From Achromobacter pulmonis (GTDB lineage: Bacteria > Pseudomonadota > Gammaproteobacteria > Burkholderiales > Burkholderiaceae_B), in assembly GCF_902859765.1 (NCBI RefSeq), contig NZ_CADIJV010000005.1, positions 62,001 to 126,000 on the forward strand: DNA of 64,000 nt, read 5' to 3'. Below, piece after piece: positions 45,688-55,296 of the stretch; position 1 is the stretch's first letter, and each line of letters begins with the position of its first letter. The translations under genes and the position numbers were made by a program. The notes beneath the pieces are model-generated. The model did not search any database, was not told the origin of the DNA, and worked only from the letters and a program-made list of their open reading frames with translations.

Positions 45688-46233
45688 ATGCCCGACCCGC
45701 TTCGTCTGCAGGCTTTGATACAGGATTGTGCCCGCGGCCAGGAATCCGCGCTGGCCGAACTCTATCGACAGACTTCCCCGCATCTGTTTGCGCTCGCCGT
45801 ACGTATATTGCGTCGAAGCGACTGGGCGGAGGAAGTCCTCCAGGACAGCTTCATCAATATCTGGCGCAATGCCGCCCGCTATTCTTCGGAGCAGAGCCAA
45901 GTGATGACCTGGATGACGCGCATCGTGCGCAACCGCTGCATCGACCTGTTGCGCAGGCCGGACCTGGAGCGCCCCGACGCCGACGGTGAGCTGACGCTGG
46001 CCTGGGCCGATGACGCACCCGGCCCGTTCGAACGGCTGCAGCGCGACCAGGACGGCCAGCGCCTGGCCGACTGCCTGAAGCAGCTCGAGGGGCCGCAGCG
46101 CACCGCCATCGCGTTGTCCTTCTTCGACGACCTCAGCCACAGCGAGATCGCCCGCCGCCTGCAGGCGCCGCTGGGCACGATCAAGAGCTGGGTGCGGCGC
46201 GGCATGGACCGGCTCAAGAGGTGCCTGTCATGA
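45688..46233 (+). CDS. ECF sigma factor
   Basis: Sigma-70 family ECF factor of 181 residues. Region 2 has SDWAEEVLQDSFINIWRNAA and WMTRIVRNRCIDLLRR; region 4 has LEGPQRTAIALSFFDDLSHS and PLGTIKSWVRRGMDRLKR. No N-terminal extension is present. The gene overlaps its anti-sigma gene by 4 bases. The SigK/RskA-like pairing suggests release by proteolysis of the membrane anti-sigma factor, and it probably transcribes its own operon and the two downstream units. Confidence 0.93.
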   Translation: MPDPLRLQALIQDCARGQESALAELYRQTSPHLFALAVRILRRSDWAEEVLQDSFINIWRNAARYSSEQSQVMTWMTRIVRNRCIDLLRRPDLERPDADGELTLAWADDAPGPFERLQRDQDGQRLADCLKQLEGPQRTAIALSFFDDLSHSEIARRLQAPLGTIKSWVRRGMDRLKRCLS

Positions 46234-46901
46234 ACTACAGCAACCCCCAACTGCGCGCGCGGCTGGCGGCCGACTACGTGGCCGGCGCGATGCGCGGCGG
46301 CGCCCGCCGCCGCTTCGAGGGCCTGATGGCCGCCGATGCCAATCTGCGCCGCCAGGTGCGCGATTGGGAAGACGACATCTACCCGCTGCTGTGGTCGCTG
46401 CCGGCCCGGGTGCCGCCGCGCCGCGTCTGGCGCGCCATCGAATCGCGTCTCAAGCCGGGGCGCGCCCGGGGCTGGCAGGGCCTGGCGTTCTGGCGCGTGC
46501 TCAGCGGCGCGCTGGCGGCGGTGCTGGTGGCCGGGGTGGTGGTCTACCCGATGCAGGTCGACCGCGCCGCGCGCACGCAACTGATGGCGGTGCTGCAAAG
46601 TCCGGAGGCCCAGGCCATGCTGGTGGTGCGCGCCGACGAGCGCGGCGGCCTGCACGTCCATGCCCTGCAGGACTTGGCATCGCGCGCCGGCGGCAAGGCG
46701 CTGGAGCTGTGGGTGATTCCGCCCGGGCAGGCGCCGCAATCGGTCGGCTTGGTGGCGCCCGAGGGCCTGACGGCGCTGCAACGCCGCCAGGGCCTGGAAG
46801 GCATCCAGAAGCTGGCCATCACGCTCGAACCGCCGGGCGGCTCGCCTTCGGGCAAGCCGACAGGGCCGGTCATCATGAGCGGCGACGTGCTCAAGATCTG
46901 A
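46230..46901 (+). CDS. RskA-like membrane anti-sigma factor
   Basis: Protein of 223 residues: a cytoplasmic N-terminal sigma-binding domain (about 1-90, LAADYVAGAMRGGARRRFEG), one transmembrane segment (about 92-108, GALAAVLVAGVVVYP) and an extracytoplasmic anti-sigma-K domain (GGKALELWVIPPGQAPQSVG and LAITLEPPGGSPSGKPTGPV). There is no H-x3-C-x2-C zinc motif of ChrR. The start at 46230 is coupled to the sigma stop; a GTG three codons earlier is possible. Confidence 0.9.
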   Translation: MNYSNPQLRARLAADYVAGAMRGGARRRFEGLMAADANLRRQVRDWEDDIYPLLWSLPARVPPRRVWRAIESRLKPGRARGWQGLAFWRVLSGALAAVLVAGVVVYPMQVDRAARTQLMAVLQSPEAQAMLVVRADERGGLHVHALQDLASRAGGKALELWVIPPGQAPQSVGLVAPEGLTALQRRQGLEGIQKLAITLEPPGGSPSGKPTGPVIMSGDVLKI

Positions 46902-46903
46902 AC

Positions 46904-46931
46904 CGCATCCAAAGCGGGCCGGGCCGCGTAT
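46904..46931 (+). promoter_or_regulatory. Predicted ECF promoter P2 upstream of the lipoprotein esterase
   Basis: CGCATC-N16-GCGTAT, two bases after the anti-sigma stop and 28 bases before the next ATG. Same spacing as at 45602 and 48616. Confidence 0.5.
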
Positions 46932-46959
46932 AGAGGGGTGTCCCATTGCGGAGCCCCTC

Positions 46960-47859
46960 ATGTTTTCCTGGATAACCGCAGGCCCGCGCGGCCCGCTTGC
47001 GATCGTGGTCCTGGCCGCGCTGGCCCTGGGCCTGCTGGCCGCCTGTTCCCCCCTGACGCTGCTGAACGGCGCGGTGCCCGACGGCGCCAACCGCGTTTCG
47101 GCGGGGCTGGCCTATGGCCCGCTCGCGCGCCAGCGGCTGGACATCTACCGGCCGCCCGGCGCGGCCGGGGCGCCGGTGGTGGTGTTCTTCTACGGGGGCA
47201 GCTGGCGCAGCGGGGATCGGGCCGATTACCGTTTCGTCGGCGATGCGCTGGCGGCGCGTGGCATGGTCGCGGTCATTGCCGACTATCGCGTCTATCCCGA
47301 GGCCGGCTACCCGGACTTCCTGCGCGACGCGGCTCAGGCGGTGGCCTGGACCCAACGCCATATCGACGCCTATGGCGGCGACCCCGGGCGCGTCTTCGTC
47401 GCCGGCCACAGCGCCGGCGGCTATATCGCCGCCATGCTGGCGCTGGACGGGCGCTGGCTCGGCGGCGCCGGCTCCAGCCCCACGACGCTGGCGGGCTGGA
47501 TCGGCCTGGCCGGACCCTATGACTTCCTGCCCATCGTCGCGCGCGACGTGCGGCCGGTGTTCGGCTACCCCGACACGCCGGCCGACTCGCAACCCATCCA
47601 CCATGTCACCCCCCATGCGCCGCCCGGCCTGCTGCTGACCGGCACGGCCGACACCACGGTCGACCCGCGCCGCAACAGCGCCAGCCTGGCGGCCGCCCTG
47701 CGAACGGCCGGCGCCTGCGCGCGGCTGGTGACGTATCCCGACCTGGGCCACAAGCTGCTGGTGGGCGCGCTGTCGCGCCCGCTGCGCTGGCGCGCGTCCG
47801 TGCTGGACGACCTGGACGCGTTCGTGACCCATCCCTGTCCGTCGACCCAAGGAGAATGA
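46960..47859 (+). CDS. Alpha/beta-hydrolase (carboxylesterase-like) lipoprotein
   Basis: Putative lipoprotein of 299 residues. Lipobox LLAAC at about residue 29 follows a hydrophobic segment (LAIVVLAALALGLLAACSPL). The hydrolase fold has VVFFYGGSWRSGDRADYR (oxyanion region), the nucleophile elbow VAGHSAGGYIAAMLAL, and a late histidine region (YPDLGHKLLVGAL). BD-FAE/HSL-like esterase. It overlaps the next gene by 4 bases. In this island it may trim or remodel lipids at the membrane. Confidence 0.85.
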   Translation: MFSWITAGPRGPLAIVVLAALALGLLAACSPLTLLNGAVPDGANRVSAGLAYGPLARQRLDIYRPPGAAGAPVVVFFYGGSWRSGDRADYRFVGDALAARGMVAVIADYRVYPEAGYPDFLRDAAQAVAWTQRHIDAYGGDPGRVFVAGHSAGGYIAAMLALDGRWLGGAGSSPTTLAGWIGLAGPYDFLPIVARDVRPVFGYPDTPADSQPIHHVTPHAPPGLLLTGTADTTVDPRRNSASLAAALRTAGACARLVTYPDLGHKLLVGALSRPLRWRASVLDDLDAFVTHPCPSTQGE

Positions 47860-48602
47860 CGATGCGACGCCTGCTCGCGGTCCTGTTGCTGACTCCCCTG
47901 GCCGCATCGGCCGCCAACGAACACTACGTGGGCTACGCCTATGACAGCCGCGATGGCGCGGAACGCTATCGCGAAGAGCACTGGGTGGTGCGCGAGGGCG
48001 GCCGGCAAGTGCGGCTGGTGTTGTACCGCTGTCCCGGCGGCGAGGCATTCGCGCGCAAATGGGTGCGCGGCGCGGTCGATGATCCCGCGCCGGATTTCGC
48101 CCTGTATGACCAGCGCGACGGCTATCGCGAAGGCGTCGATACCCGCTTGGGCCGGCGCACTGTCTACGTGCAGGCGCGCGCCGGCGCGCCGATGCGCAGC
48201 CGGCCGCTGCCCGCCGTGGCCGACGCCGTGGTGGATGCCGGCTTCGATGCCTGGCTGCGGGCCAACTGGCAGCCGCCGGCCGCGCCGCCGCATTTCCTGG
48301 TGCCCAGCCGGCTGGAATGGATGCCGCTGACGGTACAGGCACGCGCCGCCGGCCAGGGCGAGCGCAGCTTCCGCCTGCGGCTCGATGCCTGGTATGGCTT
48401 CGCCGCGCCGGCCTTGCGCGTGACCTACGACAGCGCCAGCCGGCGCCTGCGGCGCTTCGAAGGGCCGAGCAACCTGCGCGACGGCAACGGCGGCACGCAG
48501 ACCGTGCGCATCGAGTTCCCGGCCGACGCCGTCCGGCCGCCGCCCGCGGCGCAGGACCTGGACGCGGCGGCGGCCACGCCGCTGGTGTCGCGCTGCGGAT
48601 AA
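47856..48602 (+). CDS. Hypothetical exported protein
   Basis: Protein of 248 residues with a clear Sec signal peptide (MRRLLAVLLLTPLAASA, cleavage about residue 19), coupled to the upstream esterase. The mature part starts NEHYVGYAYDSRDGAERYRE and contains no motif I recognise. A late segment (LRVTYDSASRRLRRFEGPSN) resembles the style of periplasmic proteins that accompany lipid-modifying genes in such islands. Function unknown. Confidence 0.8.
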   Translation: MTMRRLLAVLLLTPLAASAANEHYVGYAYDSRDGAERYREEHWVVREGGRQVRLVLYRCPGGEAFARKWVRGAVDDPAPDFALYDQRDGYREGVDTRLGRRTVYVQARAGAPMRSRPLPAVADAVVDAGFDAWLRANWQPPAAPPHFLVPSRLEWMPLTVQARAAGQGERSFRLRLDAWYGFAAPALRVTYDSASRRLRRFEGPSNLRDGNGGTQTVRIEFPADAVRPPPAAQDLDAAAATPLVSRCG

Positions 48603-48615
48603 GGGTTTTCACCTA

Positions 48616-48643
48616 TGCATCCACCGCGTCTCCGCGCCCGTAT
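48616..48643 (+). promoter_or_regulatory. Predicted ECF promoter P3 upstream of the desaturase
   Basis: TGCATC-N16-CCGTAT, 27 bases before the desaturase ATG. Identical in spacing to P1 and P2 and identical to P2 in CGTATA (P3 continues CCGTATAT). Heads the long lipid operon. Confidence 0.55.
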
Positions 48644-48670
48644 ATCCCGACACGTTTCACACAGGACACC

Positions 48671-49603
48671 ATGATGCGCTCCGTTCTCTCCGGCTGGACC
48701 GCTTCGATACGACGCTGGGTCGATACCCAGGCGCAGGACGCGCCGGGCGGCGATCCCGACCGTATCGACTGGACCCGCGCCTTGCCCTTCGCGTTGTTGC
48801 ACGCCGGCTGCCTGGGGGCGCTGTGGACCGGCGTATCGCCCGCGGCGCTGGCGCTGGCGGTGGCGTTGTACGCCGTGCGCATGTTCGCCCTGACCGGGTT
48901 CTACCACCGCTACTTCTCGCACCGCACTTTCCGCACCTCGCGCGGCATGCAGCTGGTGTTCGCCGTGCTGGGCGCCTCGTGCGCGCAGCGCGGACCGCTG
49001 TGGTGGGCGGCCCACCATCGCCACCACCATCGCCATGCCGACGATGAGCATGACCTGCATTCGCCGCGCCGCCATGGTTTCTGGTGGAGCCACATGGGCT
49101 GGTTTCTGACGCGCCGCGCCTTCGCCACCGATCTGGCGCGGGTGCCGGACCTGCGCGGCTACGCCGAACTGCGCTGGCTCGACCGCTTCGACGCGGCGGT
49201 GCCGCTGGCGCTGGCCCTGGGCTGCTACGGCCTGGGCGCGCTGCTGGCACGCGTGGCGCCCGGCCTGGGCACAGACGGGCCGCAGATGCTGGTATGGGGC
49301 TTTTTCATTTCGACCGTGGCGCTGTTCCACGCCACCGTCACCATCAATTCGCTGGCGCACAGCTATGGCAAGCGGCGCTACGACACCGCCGACGACAGCC
49401 GCAACAACGCCTGGCTCGCGCTGCTGACCTTCGGCGAGGGCTGGCACAACAACCACCACTTCTACCCGGGGTCGGCGCGGCAGGGATTCCGTGCCCATGA
49501 GATCGACATCACCTGGTACGGCCTGCGCCTGCTGGCCGCCACCGGCCTCATCTGGGACCTCAAGGGCGTGCCGGCCTGGGCGCTGGCCGCCGCCAAGGAG
49601 TGA
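48671..49603 (+). CDS. Acyl-CoA/acyl-lipid delta-9-type desaturase
   Basis: Membrane fatty acid desaturase of 310 residues. The three histidine boxes are present: HRYFSH, HHRHHHRH and HNNHH. Hydrophobic segments flank them (LPFALLHAGCLGALWTGV and LVWGFFISTVALFHATVTIN). It introduces a double bond into a fatty acyl chain, creating the site for a Cfa-like methyltransferase. First gene of an eight-gene run with overlaps or very short gaps; promoter P3 lies just upstream. Confidence 0.92.
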   Translation: MMRSVLSGWTASIRRWVDTQAQDAPGGDPDRIDWTRALPFALLHAGCLGALWTGVSPAALALAVALYAVRMFALTGFYHRYFSHRTFRTSRGMQLVFAVLGASCAQRGPLWWAAHHRHHHRHADDEHDLHSPRRHGFWWSHMGWFLTRRAFATDLARVPDLRGYAELRWLDRFDAAVPLALALGCYGLGALLARVAPGLGTDGPQMLVWGFFISTVALFHATVTINSLAHSYGKRRYDTADDSRNNAWLALLTFGEGWHNNHHFYPGSARQGFRAHEIDITWYGLRLLAATGLIWDLKGVPAWALAAAKE

Positions 49604-49605
49604 AC

Positions 49606-50871
49606 ATGCGCATCGCCATCATCGGTTCGGGCATCGCGGGACTGGTCTGCGCCTGGAAGCTGGGCCGCGATCACGACGTCACGCTGTACGAGGCCAACGA
49701 CTACCTGGGCGGGCATACGCACACGCACACGGTCGAGCAGGACGGCCGGCGTTACGAGGTGGACAGCGGTTTCATCGTCCACAATCCGCACAATTACCCG
49801 CAGTTCACGGCATTGCTGGAAGAGCTGGGCGTGGCGTCGCAGCCCACCACCATGAGCTTCTCGGTGCACAAACAGGCCGACGGGCTGGCGTACAACGCCA
49901 CGTCGCTGGACACGCTGTTCTGCCAGCGGCGCAACCTGCTGTCGCCGCGCTTTCTGGGCATGGTGCGCGACCTGATGCGTTTTTACCGGCAGTCGCCCGC
50001 GCTGTTGCGCGCGCCGGAGCCGGGCCCCACGCTCGGCGAGTACCTGGCGCAACACCGCTACGGCGAGGCGTTCCGCACCGACCACCTGATCCCGATGGCC
50101 TCGGCGCTGTGGTCGTCGCCGGCTGCGCGCATCCTGGAATTCCCGGCGCGGTATCTCGTGCAGTTCATGGCCAATCACCAGATGCTGCAGGTCAGCGGCC
50201 GGCCGCAGTGGCGCGTGGTGCAGGGCGGATCGCGCCGCTATATCGACGCCATGCGCCAGCGCTGGACGGTGCGCGAACGGTTGAACTGCGCCGTGCGGGC
50301 CGTCCGGCGCCAGCCGGCCGGCGTGCAGGTGATCACGCGCGATGGCCAGGAGCACCATGACGAAGTGATCTTCGCCTGCCACAGCGACCAGGCGCTGGCG
50401 CTGCTGGCCGACCCGACGCCGCAGGAACGCGCGGTGCTGGGCGCCATCACCTACCAGGACAACGACGTGGTGCTGCACACCGACGCCCGCCTGCTGCCGC
50501 GCCAGCGCAAGGCCTGGGCCGCCTGGAACGCCTACGTGCCGGCCGATCCGGGGGCGCCCTGTTCGGTCAGCTATTGCATGAACCTGCTGCAGGGCATCGC
50601 CTCGCCGCGGCCGTTCATCGTGACGCTCAACCGCAGCGAGGCCATCGACCCGGCGCAAGTGCTGGCGCGCATGCGCTATCACCACCCCGTGTACACCCAC
50701 GAATCGGTGGCCGCGCAGGCGCGCCGGGCCGAGATTTCGGGCCGGCATCGCAGTTGGTATGCCGGCGCCTACTGGGGTTGGGGCTTTCACGAGGATGGCG
50801 TGGCCAGCGCGCTGGACGTGGTGCGCGCCATCCTGGGGCGGCCGCGGGTCTGGGCGCGGGAGGCGGCATGA
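49606..50871 (+). CDS. FAD-dependent oxidoreductase (amine-oxidase-like)
   Basis: Flavoprotein of 421 residues. Dinucleotide motif [18 protein letters not shown] with [20 protein letters not shown] is typical of the amine oxidase/protoporphyrinogen oxidase fold. ATG at 49606 has AAGGAG upstream. Homologues occur next to DUF1365 and Cfa genes in singlet-oxygen-regulated clusters of other proteobacteria. It could reduce or oxidise a modified acyl chain. Confidence 0.9.
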   Translation: MRIAIIGSGIAGLVCAWKLGRDHDVTLYEANDYLGGHTHTHTVEQDGRRYEVDSGFIVHNPHNYPQFTALLEELGVASQPTTMSFSVHKQADGLAYNATSLDTLFCQRRNLLSPRFLGMVRDLMRFYRQSPALLRAPEPGPTLGEYLAQHRYGEAFRTDHLIPMASALWSSPAARILEFPARYLVQFMANHQMLQVSGRPQWRVVQGGSRRYIDAMRQRWTVRERLNCAVRAVRRQPAGVQVITRDGQEHHDEVIFACHSDQALALLADPTPQERAVLGAITYQDNDVVLHTDARLLPRQRKAWAAWNAYVPADPGAPCSVSYCMNLLQGIASPRPFIVTLNRSEAIDPAQVLARMRYHHPVYTHESVAAQARRAEISGRHRSWYAGAYWGWGFHEDGVASALDVVRAILGRPRVWAREAA

Positions 50872-51644
50872 ACCTGCATAGCGCCGTCTATGAGGGCCGG
50901 GTGACGCACCGGCGCCACCATCCGCATGCGCATGGCTTCGGCTACCGCATGGGCCAGCTCTACCTGGATCTGGACGAGATCGACCAGGTGTTCCAGGGCC
51001 GCTGGCTGTGGTCGGTGGAACGGCCCAACCTGGCCCAATGGCGGCGCGCCGATTACCTTGACGCGGGCGGCGGGCTGCCGCTGGCGCAGGCGGTGCGGCA
51101 ACGCCTGCGGGCGCATCTGGGCGACATGCCGGACGGGCCCATCCGCCTGCTGGCGCATCCGCGCTACGCCGGCTACGTCTTCAATCCAGTGAGCTTTTAC
51201 TACTGCTACGAAGCCGACGGCCGCACGCTGGCCGCGATCGTGGCCGAGATCACCAATACGCCGTGGAAGCAGCGCCATTGCGTGGTGCTGCCGGCCGCGG
51301 CCGCCGAGCGCGAAGGCGACGCGCTGGCCTGGCGCTTCGACAAACGCTTCCACGTCTCTCCCTTCATGCCCATGGACTGCGCCTACGACTGGCGCTTCAC
51401 TGCGCCGGCCGACGAGCTGCGCGTGCACATGCGCGTCAGCCGCCAGGACGTGCCGCAATTCGACGCGCGCCTGGATCTGCGGCGCCGCGCGCTCGACGGC
51501 GCGGCGCTGGCGCGCCTGTTGTGGCGCTACCCGCTGATGACGCTGCAAGTCATCGGCGCCATCCATTGGCAGGCGCTGCGCCTGTGGCTCAAGCGCAATC
51601 CCGTCTACGACCATCCCCGCACCCCCAACGGAGAACCGCAATGA
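50868..51644 (+). CDS. DUF1365 family protein
   Basis: Protein of 258 residues with the DUF1365 signatures [20 protein letters not shown] and [18 protein letters not shown]. The start overlaps the FAD gene stop by 4 bases, and its own stop overlaps the Cfa gene. The biochemical role is not established; strict co-occurrence with the FAD protein and Cfa suggests a shared step in acyl-chain modification. Confidence 0.9.
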   Translation: MNLHSAVYEGRVTHRRHHPHAHGFGYRMGQLYLDLDEIDQVFQGRWLWSVERPNLAQWRRADYLDAGGGLPLAQAVRQRLRAHLGDMPDGPIRLLAHPRYAGYVFNPVSFYYCYEADGRTLAAIVAEITNTPWKQRHCVVLPAAAAEREGDALAWRFDKRFHVSPFMPMDCAYDWRFTAPADELRVHMRVSRQDVPQFDARLDLRRRALDGAALARLLWRYPLMTLQVIGAIHWQALRLWLKRNPVYDHPRTPNGEPQ

Positions 51645-52915
51645 AACCCATGACGCCCTCGGAACACGCTTCGATCGCGGCCAGCCGCCGCGCCGGCCCG
51701 CTCGACCGCCTGTTGCGGCGGCGCCTGTTCGCCAGCCTGGCGGCGCTGGACCATGGCCAGTTGCTGATCGAGGACAGCCTGGGCAGCGTTACGCTGGGCC
51801 GCGGCGAGCCGTGCGTGCGCCTGACCGTCAGCGACCTGGGCTTCTATCGGCTGGTGGCCGCGCAAGGCAGTGTCGGCGCGGGCGAGGCCTATGGCGACGG
51901 CCTGTGGCGTTGCGACGACCTGGTCGGGCTGGTGCGCCTGCTGGTGCGCAACCGCGACACGCTGGACGCCATGGAGTCCGGGCTGGCGCGGCTGGCCGGC
52001 TGGGCGCTGCGGCGCTGGCATGCCGGCAATGCCAATACGCGCGCCGGCAGCCGGCGCAACATCGCCGCGCACTACGACCTGGGCAACACTTTCTTCGGGC
52101 TGTTCCTATCGGATGACCTGATGTATTCGTCGGCGCTGTGGACGGGCGCCGATGACACGCTGGAAGCGGCCTCCCACCGCAAGCTGGAGACGATCTGCCG
52201 CAAGCTGGAGCTGCGGCCCACGGACCGCGTGGTGGAAATCGGCAGCGGCTGGGGCGGCTTCGCGATCCACGCGGCGCGTCATTACGGCTGCCATGTCACC
52301 ACCGCCACGCTGTCGCGCGAACAGCACGACCTGGCGGTCGAGCGCGTGCGCGCCGCCGGATTGCAGGACCGTGTGGATGTCGTGCTGCGCGACTATCGTG
52401 ATCTGCAGGGCCAGTATGACAAGCTGGTGTCGGTGGAGATGATCGAGGCCGTTGGCGCGAACTTCCTGGAAACCTATTTCGCCAAGGTCGCCAGCCTGCT
52501 CGACCCGCGCGGCCGGGCGCTGATTCAGGCCATCACCATCGAAGACCACCGCTACCAGCAGGCGCTGACTTCGGTCGATTTCATCAAGCGCCATATTTTT
52601 CCGGGCAGCTTCATCCCGTCCATCGAGGCGATGCTGCGCGCCAAGACGCGCGCCTGCGACCTGGCCTTGGTGCACCTGGAGGACTTCGGCCTGTCGTACG
52701 CGCGCACGCTGCAGGCCTGGCGCGAGCGCTTCCTGGCGCGCCTGCCCGAGGTGCGGGCGCAGGGCTTCGACGCGCGCTTCTGCCGCTTGTGGGAGTTCTA
52801 CCTGGCGTACTGCGAAGGGGGCTTTCGCGAGCGCTCCATCGGCGTTGCGCACCTGTTGCTGACGCATCCGCAGGCGCGCGCCACGGGCGGCCGCTGGGCG
52901 CGGGAGGCGGCGTGA
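51641..52915 (+). CDS. Cyclopropane-fatty-acyl-phospholipid synthase-like methyltransferase 1
   Basis: Cfa-type SAM methyltransferase of 424 residues, full length with the N-terminal lipid-binding region ([11 protein letters not shown] and GEAYGDGLW). The SAM site is [20 protein letters not shown], and [20 protein letters not shown] and VEMIEAVG are typical of Cfa. It would add a methylene or methyl group to an unsaturated acyl chain of membrane phospholipids. It is coupled to the DUF1365 gene upstream and the membrane protein downstream. Confidence 0.92.
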   Translation: MKPMTPSEHASIAASRRAGPLDRLLRRRLFASLAALDHGQLLIEDSLGSVTLGRGEPCVRLTVSDLGFYRLVAAQGSVGAGEAYGDGLWRCDDLVGLVRLLVRNRDTLDAMESGLARLAGWALRRWHAGNANTRAGSRRNIAAHYDLGNTFFGLFLSDDLMYSSALWTGADDTLEAASHRKLETICRKLELRPTDRVVEIGSGWGGFAIHAARHYGCHVTTATLSREQHDLAVERVRAAGLQDRVDVVLRDYRDLQGQYDKLVSVEMIEAVGANFLETYFAKVASLLDPRGRALIQAITIEDHRYQQALTSVDFIKRHIFPGSFIPSIEAMLRAKTRACDLALVHLEDFGLSYARTLQAWRERFLARLPEVRAQGFDARFCRLWEFYLAYCEGGFRERSIGVAHLLLTHPQARATGGRWAREAA

Positions 52916-53427
52916 TGCGTTTCTGGGCCAACCTGATCGGCTACCAGCTCGTGTGGTTCAGCGCCGTGATCGGCGCCGGCCGCGGGCTGGCCTGGCCGGG
53001 CGTGGCCGCCGCCCTGGTGTTCATCGCGGCGCAACTGGCGGCGTCGGCCACGGCGCGCGCCGACCTGCGGCTGGCCGGGGCTGCCGTGCTGTGCGGCGCG
53101 GCGCTGGATGGCACGCTGTCGGCGCTGGGCTGGGCGCGCTATGCCGCCGACGCCTGGCCCGCGCCGCTCTGGATCCTGGCGTTGTGGGCGGCGTTCGCGC
53201 TGACGCTGAACCATTCGCTCGCCTACCTGCGTCCCAGGCCCTGGCTGGCCTGCGTGTTCGGCGCGGTCGGCGGGCCGCTGGCGTATTGGGGCGCGGCCCG
53301 TGGCTGGCAGCCGGTGCAATTCGAACCGCCGGCCTGGCGCGCCACCGTCGCGCTGGCGGCGGGATGGGCGCTGGCATTGCCGGCGCTGACCGCCGGCGCG
53401 CGGCGCTGGGTCCGGGAGGCGCCATGA
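52915..53427 (+). CDS. DUF2878-like small membrane protein
   Basis: Integral membrane protein of 170 residues with about five hydrophobic helices (LIGYQLVWFSAVIGAGRGLA, LWILALWAAFALTLNHSLAY). The sequence style, including GRPLAYWGA-like turns, matches DUF2878 proteins found in Cfa clusters. Start overlaps the Cfa stop (TGATG); stop overlaps the next gene. Function unknown. Confidence 0.83.
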   Translation: MRFWANLIGYQLVWFSAVIGAGRGLAWPGVAAALVFIAAQLAASATARADLRLAGAAVLCGAALDGTLSALGWARYAADAWPAPLWILALWAAFALTLNHSLAYLRPRPWLACVFGAVGGPLAYWGAARGWQPVQFEPPAWRATVALAAGWALALPALTAGARRWVREAP

Positions 53428-54191
53428 CGGCCTGGCAACAATGGTTCTGCATCGCGGCCGCCATGGTGGTGGCGATGGCGCTGGCCTGGCGCTGGCAGCG
53501 CCGCCGCGCCAACGCCGGCATCGTCGATGTGGTGTGGTCGCTGGGCATGGGCGCGGCCGGCGGGCTGATCGCCGCCACCGGCACGGGCAGCGTCGCGGCC
53601 CGGTTGGCGCTGGCGCTGATGGCGGGCGTCTGGTCATTGCGGCTGGCCTGGCACCTGTGGCGCCGCGTGCGCGAAGGCGAGGACGGCCGCTATCGCGCGT
53701 TGCGCGAGCACTGGCAGGGCCACCAGGGCAAGTTCTTCGGCCTGTTCATGTTCCAGGCCGCGCTGGTGATGTTGTTCTGCCTGCCGTTCCTGGCGGTCGG
53801 CGCCAGTCCGGCGCAAGGCTGGCCGGTGGCGCTGGGCCTGCTGATCTGGCTGGCGGCGCTGGCGGGCGAGGTGATCGCCGACCGCCAGCTCGATCGTTTC
53901 CGCGACGACCCCGCCCACCGTGGCCGCACCTGCCGCGAAGGCCTGTGGCGCTATTCACGGCATCCCAATTACTTCTTCGAATGGTGCCACTGGTTCGGCT
54001 ATGTGGCGCTGGCCTGGGGCTCGCCGCTGCAATGGCTGGCCTGGCTGGGGCCGGCGCTGATGTACGTGTTCCTGCGCTGGATCAGCGGCATTCCGTTCAC
54101 CGAGCAACAGGCGCTGCGCACGCGCGGCGACGACTACCGCGATTACCAACGCCGCACGTCGGCCTTCTTTCCCTGGTTTCCCAAATCCTGA
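53424..54191 (+). CDS. DUF1295 / steroid-reductase-like membrane protein
   Basis: Membrane protein of 255 residues of the DUF1295 family, related in fold to steroid 5-alpha reductases and isoprenylcysteine methyltransferases. Hallmarks are the C-terminal GLWRYSRHPNYFFEWCHWFG, GIPFTEQQALRTRGDDYRDY and a Trp-rich WSLGMG N-terminal region. A reductase acting on a modified acyl or isoprenoid chain is plausible. It overlaps the preceding gene by 4 bases. Confidence 0.9.
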   Translation: MTAWQQWFCIAAAMVVAMALAWRWQRRRANAGIVDVVWSLGMGAAGGLIAATGTGSVAARLALALMAGVWSLRLAWHLWRRVREGEDGRYRALREHWQGHQGKFFGLFMFQAALVMLFCLPFLAVGASPAQGWPVALGLLIWLAALAGEVIADRQLDRFRDDPAHRGRTCREGLWRYSRHPNYFFEWCHWFGYVALAWGSPLQWLAWLGPALMYVFLRWISGIPFTEQQALRTRGDDYRDYQRRTSAFFPWFPKS

Positions 54192-54202
54192 CGAGGCACG
54201 CC

Positions 54203-55285
54203 ATGACGACCGCTACCTTGCACGACACTTCCCTGGCCACCGACCGCCCCGCGCCCGGCCTGCTCGGCCTGGCCGAACGCGGCCTGCTGCCCGACGCGCT
54301 GCTGCGGTTGGGCATGCGGCGCCTGTGCGGCCAGCGCCTGGCGCAGGAATATGCCGGCGGCATCGAGGCCTGGACCGAGCGCGACCGCCAACTCATCGCC
54401 ACGCTGCGCGCCAGCGCCGTCGCCCTCCATACCGACGCCGCCAACGCTCAGCACTACGAGTTGCCGACCGCGTTCTTCCAGCTTTGCCTGGGCGCGCGCA
54501 TGAAGTATTCGAGCTGTTATTACCCGACCGGCGCCGAAACCCTGGACCAGGCCGAAACCGCCATGCTGCGGCTGTACGGCGAGCGCGCCGGGCTGGCCGA
54601 CGGCCAGGACATCCTGGAGCTGGGCTGCGGCTGGGGCTCGCTGACCCTGTGGATGGCCGAGCAGTTCCCCAACGCCCGCATCACGGCGGTGTCGAACTCC
54701 GCCACCCAGCGCCAGCATATCGAGGCGCGCTGCCGCGAGCGCGGCTGGTCGCACGTGCGCGTCGTGACCTGCGACGTCAACGTCCTGGCGCTGCCCGCCG
54801 CCGCCTACGACCGCTGCGTTTCGGTGGAGATGTTCGAACACATGCGCAACTACCACGACCTGCTGGCTCGCATCGCCCATTGGCTGCGGCCCGGCGGCAA
54901 GCTGTTCGTGCACATCTTCGCCCACCGCGAGCGCGCCTACCCCTTCGAGACCGACGGCGCCGACAACTGGATGGGGCGGCATTTCTTCACCGGCGGCATC
55001 ATGCCGTCGGCCCATACCCTGCTGCATTTCCAGGATGACCTGCGGCTGGAGGAGCGCTGGTTCCTCGACGGCACCCACTATGCGCGCACCGCCAATCATT
55101 GGCTGGCCAACCAGGACGCCCGCCGCGAGCAGGCACGCGCGGTGCTGGCACAGGCCTATGGCGCGCCCCTGGCCGGGCTGTGGCACCAGCGCTGGCGCAT
55201 GTTCTGGATGGCGTGCGCCGAACTCTTCGGCTACGACGGCGGCCAGCAATGGGGCGTGGCGCACTACCGCTACACGCGGCCCTGA
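54203..55285 (+). CDS. Cfa-like SAM methyltransferase 2
   Basis: Second Cfa-like methyltransferase, 360 residues, shorter at the N-terminus than the first and of a different subgroup. SAM site ILELGCGWGSLTLWMAEQFP; substrate-side motifs MKYSSCYYPTGAETLDQAE and VSVEMFEHMRNY. Two Cfa paralogues in one operon suggest two methylation steps, or methyl and methylene products. A UfaM-like role in furan fatty acid formation is one option. Confidence 0.9.
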   Translation: MTTATLHDTSLATDRPAPGLLGLAERGLLPDALLRLGMRRLCGQRLAQEYAGGIEAWTERDRQLIATLRASAVALHTDAANAQHYELPTAFFQLCLGARMKYSSCYYPTGAETLDQAETAMLRLYGERAGLADGQDILELGCGWGSLTLWMAEQFPNARITAVSNSATQRQHIEARCRERGWSHVRVVTCDVNVLALPAAAYDRCVSVEMFEHMRNYHDLLARIAHWLRPGGKLFVHIFAHRERAYPFETDGADNWMGRHFFTGGIMPSAHTLLHFQDDLRLEERWFLDGTHYARTANHWLANQDARREQARAVLAQAYGAPLAGLWHQRWRMFWMACAELFGYDGGQQWGVAHYRYTRP

Positions 55286-55296
55286 GGAGAACGATC

